Shown here piece by piece: positions 16,613 through 24,269 of a stretch of DNA of 64,000 bases. A model generated the notes under the pieces. It was not told the DNA's origin and made no database searches. It saw only the letters and a list, made by a program, of their open reading frames with translations. Position numbers and translations under genes: made by a program. Numbering within the stretch: the stretch's first letter is position 1; each line of letters opens with the position of its first letter. This DNA comes from an uncultured Acetatifactor sp. (GTDB lineage: Bacteria > Bacillota > Clostridia > Lachnospirales > Lachnospiraceae), in assembly GCA_910583845.1 (NCBI GenBank), contig CAJUAB010000004.1, positions 116,584 to 180,583 of the forward strand, given 5' to 3'.

Positions 16613-17681
16613 GCGTCAGGGTATTCTCATGACACGCCTCCACAAGTGCGTCCGCCAGCCGGGATGCCCCCTGGCCGTCCACCAGCGTTTTTGCTTTCCG
16701 GGACATCTCCCGGCGCAGCTTTGCATCCGCCGCGGCCAGCCTTACCAGATGTCCGATCCTCTCCAGTGTTCCCGCTCCATCCTGATGATATTTTCCCGCG
16801 CACAGACCGATCCCCTGCTCCCCGGCATATTCCGTCAGCGCCTCCTGATTCTCCGCGTAGGAAAAACACACAAACGGCACCCCCAGCGCGCACAACTCAT
16901 ATATGGTGGTTCCCCCCGCCGTGACCGCCAGGTCACATCCCAGCATCAGTCCGGCCATGTCTTCCACCCGCTGATGCACCGTCACCCGGGGATGGGCCTG
17001 CGCATAGTCCGCAAGCCATGCCCCGTGGGGATTACAGGGGCCGGATACCACATGGATCTGGAACTCCCGGTCTTCCAACCTCTCTAAAATCCTCCCCGCT
17101 ATGTTTTCCCCGTCTCCCCCTCCGGTGGTGATCAGCACTTCCCGCACCTGCGGGTTCACCTGATAATCACATCCCGTGAACTGAGGGCGGAGGGGCGCAT
17201 AGGATGCCCCGATGCACAGCCTTGTCCCCGGACTGTTTTCTCCGCTTTGCCCGTAAGCCGCCTCGTAACGGGATCTGCGGGCAAAGGCATTGTAATTGAT
17301 CACCCCGTCCACCGGCCAGATATGTCCCGGCATATCCTCCAGCAGATACACACTGCCATAAGCGCCTAAGGCCCGCAGATAATCTTCTGTGACAAAATAG
17401 CTGTCCACCAGAATCATTCCCGGCTTCTGTCCCTTATGGACCAGAGCCTCCAGCCGGGGCAGCTCCGAGTCCATGTCGCGATAGTCCGTTCCCAGCGCCA
17501 GCGCCTCATAGCCCCTCTCCCGAACCAGCGCCACCGATGCTTCATCCGCACACCAGAATACCACATGGGCGCGTTCTCCCGTCTGCCCCGCAATCGTCAG
17601 ACAACGCATCAGATGTCCCACGCCGATGTCCGCGTTTCCGTCCGCCCGGATTGCAATCTCCGCCTTTTTCCCTGCTTCCAC
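16605..17681 (-). CDS. pseG: PseG, UDP-2,4-diacetamido-2,4,6-trideoxy-altropyranose hydrolase
   Basis: 358 aa from the GTG at 17679-17681. The signature AIRADGNADIGVGHLMRCL matches the PseG N-terminal nucleotide-sugar region, and VITTGGGD-like and AVTAGGTTIYELCALGVP stretches give the GT-B C-terminal half. Known reaction: removes UDP from the altrose-configured intermediate, step 5 of pseudaminic acid synthesis. The start is ambiguous because a 48-bp repeat upstream carries two more in-frame GTG codons (17729, 17777), each with the same AGGAGG 5 nt upstream; the nearest one fits the family length. It follows pseI and overlaps the SGNH gene. Confidence 0.88.
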   Translation of the reverse strand: MEAGKKAEIAIRADGNADIGVGHLMRCLTIAGQTGERAHVVFWCADEASVALVRERGYEALALGTDYRDMDSELPRLEALVHKGQKPGMILVDSYFVTEDYLRALGAYGSVYLLEDMPGHIWPVDGVINYNAFARRSRYEAAYGQSGENSPGTRLCIGASYAPLRPQFTGCDYQVNPQVREVLITTGGGDGENIAGRILERLEDREFQIHVVSGPCNPHGAWLADYAQAHPRVTVHQRVEDMAGLMLGCDLAVTAGGTTIYELCALGVPFVCFSYAENQEALTEYAGEQGIGLCAGKYHQDGAGTLERIGHLVRLAAADAKLRREMSRKAKTLVDGQGASRLADALVEACHENTLTRV

Positions 17682-17807
17682 AGTCTCCTCCTGTCCCGGT
17701 TCGACGCCCGCCCTTTCTCCTGCTTCCACAGTCTCCTCCTGCCCCGGCTCGACGCCCGCCTTTTCTCCTGCTTCCACAGTCTCCTCCTGTCCCGGCTCGA
17801 CGCCTTC
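17664..17807 (-). repeat. 48-bp tandem repeat carrying a ribosome binding site and GTG start
   Basis: Three 48-bp units (16 codons). Each has, on the minus strand, ACAGGAGGAGACT directly before GTG GAA GCA. The GTG codons are at 17681, 17729 and 17777, all in the pseG frame, so three equivalent initiation sites exist. Confidence 0.85.
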
Positions 17808-17860
17808 CCCTTCTCAGACGGCTCCCCTCAAAAGCCGCCACTCCCGGGCCGCTTCCGGGC

Positions 17861-18916
17861 TTATTCTCCCACCAGATCCCAGGCCAGAGGAGTCCCCAGT
17901 CTGGCGTCCCGGGTGATCTTCCTGCCCAGAAGCTGCTCATAGTACCTGGTGTGCAGTCCGTCCGCCGGTCTGACGGAGCGCAGATTCTCCGGCGTGAATG
18001 TATCCCCTGCCTTCATATCCTGGGCCACAAACAGGGAACGGCTGTGCTCCCTCTCCCGGGCCTGCTTCTCTGACAACTCATAAGTCACCTTTCCCAGCGC
18101 TTTTTCCAGGATGCGGATATTGTCCACCATCTCCCGAAACTCCCCGGGTTCCATGGAAAACGCGGCGTCCGGCCCTCCGTCGCTCCTGCGCAGCGTCATA
18201 TGCTTTTCCACCATCCTGGCCCCCAGAGCCACCGCGCCTGTGGCCACCGCCGTGCCCATGGTGTGATCCGAAAGGCCCGCCAGGCATTGAAAAGTCTGTG
18301 CCAGATTGGGGATGGTGCGCAGATTCACATCCTCATAGGGAGTGGGATAGGCGGAACAGCATTTCAGCAGAATCACCTGCTCGTTTCCCTCCTCCCGGCA
18401 GGTCTGTACCGCCAGCTCGATATCCGCCAGCCGGGCGATGCCCGTAGCCAGGATCACCGGCTTGCCCAGCCGGGCCACCTTTCGGATCAGAGGTATATCC
18501 GTAATCTCAAAGGATGCGATCTTGTACGCCGGTACATCCATATCCTCCAGAAAATCCACACTGGTAAAATCAAATGGCGAGGAAAAAAGAAGCAATCCCA
18601 TATCCTCCGCCATTCTTTTGAGCCTGGGCTGCCACTCCCAGGGCGTGTAGGCCGTCTGGTACAGCTTGTGCAGAGTAACCCCGTCCCACAGCGTACCCTG
18701 GGTAATCTGAAAGCAGGGATCATCGCAGTTCAGCGTGATCGTGTCCGCCGTATAGGTCTGGATCTTGACGGCATCCGCCCCTGCCTCTTTTGCCGCTTTC
18801 ATAATCTCTACAGCCCGGTCAAAATCCATATTATGGTTGCCGGACATCTCCGCCACGATAAAAGTGGGGGAATCCTCACTGATCACTTTATTGCCGATCC
18901 GGATTTCTTTTTCCAT
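17861..18916 (-). CDS. pseI: PseI, pseudaminic acid synthase
   Basis: 351 aa from MEKEIRIGNK (ATG 18916) with GGAGGACT upstream. NeuB-type TIM barrel: PTFIVAEMSGNHNMDFDRA, GADAVKIQTYTADTITL, YKIASFEITDIPLIRKVA, GLSDHTMGTAVATGAVALGA and the EKHMTL metal/PEP-site motif; a SAF (antifreeze-like) domain fills the C-terminal 60 residues. The TITLNCDD and IASFE sequences are of the PseI type rather than sialic NeuB. Known reaction: condenses the 6-deoxy-altrose diacetamido sugar with phosphoenolpyruvate. It lies between pseH and pseG. Confidence 0.92.
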   Translation of the reverse strand: MEKEIRIGNKVISEDSPTFIVAEMSGNHNMDFDRAVEIMKAAKEAGADAVKIQTYTADTITLNCDDPCFQITQGTLWDGVTLHKLYQTAYTPWEWQPRLKRMAEDMGLLLFSSPFDFTSVDFLEDMDVPAYKIASFEITDIPLIRKVARLGKPVILATGIARLADIELAVQTCREEGNEQVILLKCCSAYPTPYEDVNLRTIPNLAQTFQCLAGLSDHTMGTAVATGAVALGARMVEKHMTLRRSDGGPDAAFSMEPGEFREMVDNIRILEKALGKVTYELSEKQAREREHSRSLFVAQDMKAGDTFTPENLRSVRPADGLHTRYYEQLLGRKITRDARLGTPLAWDLVGE

Positions 18917-18924
18917 AGTCCTCC

Positions 18925-19473
18925 TCACTCCTCAAAGGAAATTCTTTCATATTTCTTTCCTGTCCGCGCCTGCTGCCAGCGCTCCCGGGTCATCCGCATA
19001 AAAGTCACGTCATAGAATACACCGTTCTTGCATATATGCGCTTTCTTCTCCTCCAGCACCTCGCAGCCGCACAGCAGATGCAGCTGGACCACTCCCTTGT
19101 TGAGGGTAAACACATCGCTAATCAGCGCCTCTTTGCGCAGTGTGTCAAATATATAGTCATACAGGCTCATCTCCAGCGTCAGCGCCGTCTTTAAACTCCT
19201 CAGTTTTTTCTCCCCTACATAATAGGCCCAGCCCAGTACGCCATCCTCCCGGCATAGTCCCGTCAGGTTGATGACACCGGCCTCCTGGCCGTCCACCAGA
19301 ATCATCCAGTAGCGCACGTCGGGATTCTCCCGGACAGACGCATACCACTTTTTCTGCCCCTCCAGTGTCAGCCGGGGGTCCGTGTTCATGTACCGGGTGA
19401 TTTCGGGGTCCATGCGCCAGCCCATGATGGTCTCCAGATCCGATTCCCGGATTTTTCGCAATGTCACACTCAT
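18925..19473 (-). CDS. pseH: PseH-like N-acyltransferase (GNAT)
   Basis: 182 aa from MSVTLRKIRESDLETI (ATG 19473) with AAGAGGTGGA upstream. GNAT fold; the opening and the MGWRMDPEITRYMNTDPRLTLE region match UDP-4-amino-4,6-dideoxy-N-acetyl-altrosamine N-acetyltransferase. Normally it acetylates N4 using acetyl-CoA. Here the two genes immediately upstream are a free acyl carrier protein and an FkbH-type enzyme, so the acyl group may come from an acyl-ACP instead; that is inference from gene order. It lies 8 nt upstream of pseI. Confidence 0.82.
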   Translation of the reverse strand: MSVTLRKIRESDLETIMGWRMDPEITRYMNTDPRLTLEGQKKWYASVRENPDVRYWMILVDGQEAGVINLTGLCREDGVLGWAYYVGEKKLRSLKTALTLEMSLYDYIFDTLRKEALISDVFTLNKGVVQLHLLCGCEVLEEKKAHICKNGVFYDVTFMRMTRERWQQARTGKKYERISFEE

Positions 19474-19544
19474 TTCCACCTCTTTACGCCGACGCGGTAT
19501 AAGCCGCTCCGTCCGGCGTGTTCCCGCGGCCCCGCCGCGTCTTC

Positions 19545-19757
19545 CTACAAGATTGCCAGAATATCCGCGACCCCGGTCATCTCCATGGCTTCTTCCAGCG
19601 GCACGGAGATACCCAGCCGCGACTCCAGTTCTCCTATGATCATGACCTGGGCCACGGAATCCCATGCCTCCAGATCCTCCATAAGGGTATTCTCCGTCAC
19701 CGTTCCCTCCGGCACCTGTAAAATCTCTGTAATCAGGGCAATAATTTTCTCTTTCAT
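19545..19757 (-). CDS. Free-standing acyl carrier protein
   Basis: 70 aa, ATG 19757 with AGGAG 5 nt upstream. Four-helix ACP pattern with the phosphopantetheine attachment Ser34 in AWDSVAQ. Not the fatty-acid ACP by context: it lies between an FkbH-type protein and the pseH-like GNAT. The known partnership is FkbH loading a three-carbon glyceryl unit from 1,3-bisphosphoglycerate onto an ACP. Proposed role: hold that unit for transfer to the pseudaminic acid precursor. It is shorter than typical AcpP (about 77 aa). Confidence 0.85.
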   Translation of the reverse strand: MKEKIIALITEILQVPEGTVTENTLMEDLEAWDSVAQVMIIGELESRLGISVPLEEAMEMTGVADILAIL

Positions 19758-19919
19758 GCAAACTCCTGTCCGCCCCTTTTTCAGGCAGATCCGGCGCTTG
19801 CGCGCGGTCCTCCTCTCCGGGGCATTATCCTCATATAACCTGTCTTTTCCCGCTTATCTCCCTCTGAGAAACGCCCTGTGACCCGGGACATATCTCCCGA
19901 AAATCCCCGGGGAATCAAG

Positions 19920-21686
19920 TCACGCAGGTTTCATCCATGTCACATGTTCCGCTCGGGCCGGTCTCTCCCGCAGCCGGATACCATATTCCTTCTCCCCGCC
20001 GCTCCCCCGGGAAACCAGCTCATAGCCCAGACGGTCGTAGAGCCCCTCCACCGGTTTGTTTTTCGCGGTGGGCACATAGCGTCCCCGCAGCCGTTCATAA
20101 CCTGCCGCCAGCAGATCCCTCTCCATATGCGCCAGCAAAGCGTCCTCCACCTGCTTGCCCATGACCCGGCAGCTCATCACCCACTCCTCGATCAAAGGCG
20201 CCTCCCCCGCCAGATTCACAATGGCGGCCGACACAATGCCGTAATCTCCAAAGCAGTCCTCCACCCTGTACAGATACACCTTTTTCAGGGAATCCGCCAC
20301 AATATTCTGCATTTCCTCCAGGCTGTACCGCAGGGTAGTCAGATTGAACTGATTGGTCTTGTTCACCAGCTGCACCAGCCGCTCCATATGGGCCCCGGGA
20401 GATAGCGCCTGCGCCCGGATCTGTAACCGCCGCAGATACTGCCCGAAATCTCCCACCTGCTCTTCCAGCCTGCTGCGCTGCTCATTCTGGGCATACTGCC
20501 TGGTCTTCTCCCGGTCCTCCGCCGTCAGCCGGGGCCTCCGGAAATATTTCTTATACAGCTTTGTCAGCGCCGGGGCCAGCTCCGCCGGGCTTTCGGGGAA
20601 ATCGGGCACCTCCACCTGAGGCAGCATCTGTCTCACCAGCTCCCTCTCCGCAGGGCTGTCATCCCAGAACACCATGGAATCCAGGCCTAGGTTCAGGCTG
20701 TCCGCGATTTCCCTGATATTCTCATGCTTGGGACGCCAGTTGATCCGCCTTATGACGAAGTCCTCCTCCCGCAGCACCATGTGGGGGTGCTCCCGGATCA
20801 CGGTCAGAGCATCCTCCTCATTGTTCTTGGACACGATGCCCAGCACTACGCCGGAGAGCGTCATCAGCCGCAGCGCCCTCTGGGCATTCTTGTAGGCCAG
20901 GCCCCGATGATCCTCCGAAAGCTCCAGCGGCGTGTGCTCCCGCTCCCCCGCCAGGCCTCCCCACAGGGTGTTGTCCAGATCCACCAGCAGCACCTTTTTC
21001 GGTACCCCCGTCTCCGTCTCCACCAGACTGCCGATCTCCTCCGCCAGCCTTTTCTGGGCTTCATTGGTGTGAAGTATCCTGCCCAGATACCAGGTTTTCA
21101 GGGAAAAACTGTTCTCCTCCCCCAGACTGCCGATGATCCGCCTGTACGGGAAAATGCGGACATTTTCATGGCGTCGCTGAAGCCACATAAGCCCCTGCAT
21201 CCACTGCTCCTCCAGACGCTGGGCCAGGGTGGCTTCCGGCAGGACATCCCTCTCCGGCCCCCAGAGCCAGGCATCGGAAAGATAATACAGACGTCCCGGC
21301 AAAATACAGCTGTCCATCTGCGCAAACCACTCCCGCAGCCGGGGCAGCCGCACACACTGGTTAAGCCGGTCCGGGGCTGGCCCTCCGGGGACGCCCTCTC
21401 CCCGGATATCCTCCCGCTCTCCGGCCTCCGTCCCCGTGGTGGCTCCCGGTGTCGCTCCCTCTTCCCGGACATCTGTCAGATCCAGTTCATGGCCCAGCGC
21501 TTCCATCAGATCCATGATCAGAAAGGTGATCTCCGGCCCGAAAGCATGGTAGGAAGACTGCCTGTTCATCAGCAGGCCCAGCTCATTGCCGTACCCTTCC
21601 CCGTCCCAGACCTGATATTCCTTTTTCAACAGACGGATCACATAACTCATATTTACATTGGACAGAATCGCAATCCCTTTGTTCAT
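19920..21686 (-). CDS. FkbH-like HAD-IIIC protein (glyceryl-ACP forming type)
   Basis: 588 aa, ATG 21686 with AGGAGCAGAGG upstream. Layout: an N-terminal domain of about 230 residues (AILSNVNMSYVIRLLKKEY, resembling the SGNH-like N-domain of BF1531/FkbH proteins); HAD core with nucleophile motif VDLDNTLWGG near residue 236 and VFWDDSPAERELV; and a C-terminal GNAT-like domain containing NKTNQFNLTTLRY. Known chemistry of FkbH: dephosphorylates 1,3-bisphosphoglycerate and loads D-glycerate onto an ACP thiol. The ACP gene follows after 162 nt. In glycan loci such proteins supply hydroxyacyl groups; the exact acyl group is not proven. Confidence 0.83.
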   Translation of the reverse strand: MNKGIAILSNVNMSYVIRLLKKEYQVWDGEGYGNELGLLMNRQSSYHAFGPEITFLIMDLMEALGHELDLTDVREEGATPGATTGTEAGEREDIRGEGVPGGPAPDRLNQCVRLPRLREWFAQMDSCILPGRLYYLSDAWLWGPERDVLPEATLAQRLEEQWMQGLMWLQRRHENVRIFPYRRIIGSLGEENSFSLKTWYLGRILHTNEAQKRLAEEIGSLVETETGVPKKVLLVDLDNTLWGGLAGEREHTPLELSEDHRGLAYKNAQRALRLMTLSGVVLGIVSKNNEEDALTVIREHPHMVLREEDFVIRRINWRPKHENIREIADSLNLGLDSMVFWDDSPAERELVRQMLPQVEVPDFPESPAELAPALTKLYKKYFRRPRLTAEDREKTRQYAQNEQRSRLEEQVGDFGQYLRRLQIRAQALSPGAHMERLVQLVNKTNQFNLTTLRYSLEEMQNIVADSLKKVYLYRVEDCFGDYGIVSAAIVNLAGEAPLIEEWVMSCRVMGKQVEDALLAHMERDLLAAGYERLRGRYVPTAKNKPVEGLYDRLGYELVSRGSGGEKEYGIRLRERPARAEHVTWMKPA

Positions 21687-21734
21687 CCTCTGCTCCTAAC
21701 CCGGTCAGACCATAAGCGCTCTCTGACCCCTGCC

Positions 21735-23441
21735 TTACTTTGTTTCCGGCGCAGGCTCCCCGCCCGGACACTCCGTCTTCACATACAAAAGCATAAAAGG
21801 CGCCACCGCCATGACGGGATACAGATACCGAAGCTGTACCGCAGGCCCCAGTACCAGCGTCAGATAGTACCCCGCGATAAAGCTCACCGGCAGCATCAGC
21901 ATATATTTTCTGCGTATCCACAGATACACCGCCAGCGCCAGCCAGAACCACAGCCAGATTCCGGGAACCATCAGCGCCCGCAGCACCGGGACGTGCAGGT
22001 AGACGTTTCCGTCCGCGTATCTCTCCATCAGCTCATGCAGCCCCTCCCACCGGGAGTCCTTGTAGATGCCATAATCCGCCAGTTCCTGCTCCACCCAGCG
22101 GGTCTGTATATAGCCAAGCCCCCGCTCCAGACCGTTTTCATTGATATGGGCGTGGCTTACATCCCATATATAGTAATATCCCATATTCACGGCAAATGCT
22201 GCATTGACATAATCCCCCGGATAGCGGGCCAGCAGCCTCAGGTAAGTATCCAGAAATTCTCCGGTGCGATACCGGACCACATGGGTATAGGTGTGTCTCT
22301 TCACCGGGTCCGCGATGTCCGGCCTGTACTCCCTGTAAGCCTCATCCAGAAGGAAATCGTCTATCAGCCGCCTGTCCTGTTCCTCCATGGAGGCATCGTC
22401 CTCCGGCAGCTCTCCCACGCCGCCATGATACAGCATGACCCGGGCCATCTGCTGGATGGGGATACTCAGCATCTCCCGCTTGTCACCCTGCACGGCTCCC
22501 GTACCCCGGGCCAGCAGGGAAAGTCCCAGAGCTCCCGCCAAAATCCCCGCCAGAGTTCCGGCCAGCAGCCGCAGCATCAGCCTGCGCCTGTCATGGCGCA
22601 GGATACATCCTGCCGCCATAAAGAAAGCGGCCACTAGCAGCGCATACATGCCGTTGTTGCGAAAGAGCACCATTCCCAGAGTGGACAGCAGATATCCTGC
22701 ATCCCAGCGCCCCGGACGGTTCTCCCCCCGGCGCAGAAGCTCACAGAAACAGATCAGCTGCAACAGAAAAAACACCGTGAAAAACACATCCTTGGTGGCG
22801 GTGATACTCATATAAATATGAAAGGGAAACAGGCAGCACCAAACCCAAGTAAGCGCGATCCACAGGGTTCTTACCCCAAGGGCTCTCAGCCAGGCAATCC
22901 CCGCCGCGAAAGCAGATGCCAGGCAAAGCATCTGAAAAGCCGTATAGATGGCCATGCCCGTATTGACATTTCCCAGCGCGCTTCCCAGCTTTATAAACAG
23001 TCCCACCAGCAGCGTGTGGGCCAGGGGGTGATGGGTTCCGTAGGAGCCGCTGACAATCTGCCCCATCTGAATTGTAATATCATAGGCGCAGATCCCGGGA
23101 TAGTAGGCCATATACCCCGCCGCCCAGCACAGCAGCATGGAGACCGCCGCCAGCCCGAAAGCACATGGCGGCCCCGGCAGTTTTGTCCTCTTTCTCCCGG
23201 AAGATGCGGCCTTTTTGCGGAAGATGCGGTTTTCCAGCGCCACTATGCCAAAGCCGGCCCCCGCGCCCGCCGCCAGACCTGCCGCCAGCAAAGCCGCCGT
23301 CCCCGGCAGCGTCCACCGGATATTTCCCTCCCGGGACAGTTTCCATCCGATATACTGGCTGATGGAAAGCAGGGCAAAAAACAGGGTCAGGCCTGCGCGT
23401 TTTCTGCGGGTATATCCCTTTTTCCCACCGCCCGGCGTCAT
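21735..23441 (-). CDS. DUF6020-type polytopic membrane protein
   Basis: 568 aa from ATG 23441, whose first base overlaps the pseF stop (TGATG) with AAGGAG 8 nt upstream. About twelve membrane segments. Features shared with the plus-strand paralogue at 50373: PGICAYD or PGNFVFDAKYQ in the first loop, THHPLAHTLL against THHPLLHTLL, ITATKDVFF against ISATKDVLC, and LMRNNA or LFRNNGMYA. The conserved loop acidic and His residues and topology suggest a GT-C-like transferase using polyprenyl-phosphate sugars; this is inference since the family is uncharacterised. Co-transcribed with pseF. Confidence 0.75.
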   Translation of the reverse strand: MTPGGGKKGYTRRKRAGLTLFFALLSISQYIGWKLSREGNIRWTLPGTAALLAAGLAAGAGAGFGIVALENRIFRKKAASSGRKRTKLPGPPCAFGLAAVSMLLCWAAGYMAYYPGICAYDITIQMGQIVSGSYGTHHPLAHTLLVGLFIKLGSALGNVNTGMAIYTAFQMLCLASAFAAGIAWLRALGVRTLWIALTWVWCCLFPFHIYMSITATKDVFFTVFFLLQLICFCELLRRGENRPGRWDAGYLLSTLGMVLFRNNGMYALLVAAFFMAAGCILRHDRRRLMLRLLAGTLAGILAGALGLSLLARGTGAVQGDKREMLSIPIQQMARVMLYHGGVGELPEDDASMEEQDRRLIDDFLLDEAYREYRPDIADPVKRHTYTHVVRYRTGEFLDTYLRLLARYPGDYVNAAFAVNMGYYYIWDVSHAHINENGLERGLGYIQTRWVEQELADYGIYKDSRWEGLHELMERYADGNVYLHVPVLRALMVPGIWLWFWLALAVYLWIRRKYMLMLPVSFIAGYYLTLVLGPAVQLRYLYPVMAVAPFMLLYVKTECPGGEPAPETK

Positions 23442-24133
23442 CACATGCGCTCCTTCATATAGCGGTATTTTATCTCAGCGATCTCCCAGTCCGTCTGATT
23501 GTCTATATCCTGTACCTCCGTCTCAGGCACCACATAGGGAAGGATATTTCCCACCATCAGCTTTTTGTTCTGTTGAAAAGCTGCCGTATAAAACAGATAG
23601 AACTGTCCCACATCATGGTAGTGCGGCTCCAGATCCTGGGACCTGCTGTCCATATACTGGGGATATTCAAAGATCAGCCGCCCCTCCTTCACCACCAGGG
23701 CCCGCTGGGGCGGATAGGAAAAGCCCACCACCGGAATCAGGGTATCCGCGCCGCTGTCCTCCAGCTGCTTCATGGCGTTTTTCAGTTTTTCCGCCGTCAC
23801 AAAAGGAGCCGTGGGATAAATACAGCAGCCCAGGTCATAATGTTCCCCCCGTTTCCCATACTCCTCCAGCACTTCCAGCAGCACATCGTTGGTGGTGGCA
23901 AAATCCCCCGCGGTCCGCTCACTGCGGTAAAAGGGAACCTCCGCCCCGTACCGGCGCGCGATCCCGGCAATCTCCTCATCCTCCGTGGACACCATCACCG
24001 TGTCGAACAGTCCCGCCTCTATGGCCGCCTCTATGGAATAAGCCAGTATGGGCTTCCCGCAGAACTCCCTGATATTCTTCCGGGGAATCCGTTTGCTGCC
24101 GCCCCTGGCCGTTATAATCGCAATTTTCCGCAT
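23441..24133 (-). CDS. pseF: PseF, CMP-pseudaminic acid cytidylyltransferase
   Basis: 230 aa, ATG 24133. Opening IITARGGSKRIPRKNIREFCGKPILAYS (shown in part: ARGGSKRIPRKN) is the CTP-binding signature of NeuA/PseF enzymes; later FYRSERTAGDFATTNDVLLE and YPTAPFVTAEKL match PseF. HYHDVGQFYLF is the acidic metal-binding region. Known reaction: activates pseudaminic acid with CTP to CMP-Pse, the donor for transfer. It completes the pathway and is coupled to the DUF6020-type gene by a 3-nt TGATG overlap. Confidence 0.92.
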   Translation of the reverse strand: MRKIAIITARGGSKRIPRKNIREFCGKPILAYSIEAAIEAGLFDTVMVSTEDEEIAGIARRYGAEVPFYRSERTAGDFATTNDVLLEVLEEYGKRGEHYDLGCCIYPTAPFVTAEKLKNAMKQLEDSGADTLIPVVGFSYPPQRALVVKEGRLIFEYPQYMDSRSQDLEPHYHDVGQFYLFYTAAFQQNKKLMVGNILPYVVPETEVQDIDNQTDWEIAEIKYRYMKERM

Positions 24134-24269
24134 ATACGCACCGCCCTTCCATCATTCTTTGGTCTTTTCCGGTCATTCCCTGAATTTTTCTACTGCTTTC
24201 GCTCTCCGTCAGCGACTCCCGGTCCTTTCCGTCCGCTCCCTGTCGGTTCTCGGCCTTTTCCGCCCGTTC

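Noticed and set aside
19758..19919. Small protein gene between the FkbH-like gene and the ACP gene
   Set aside because: A short frame begins ATG at about 19890 but has no good ribosome site and no recognisable sequence.
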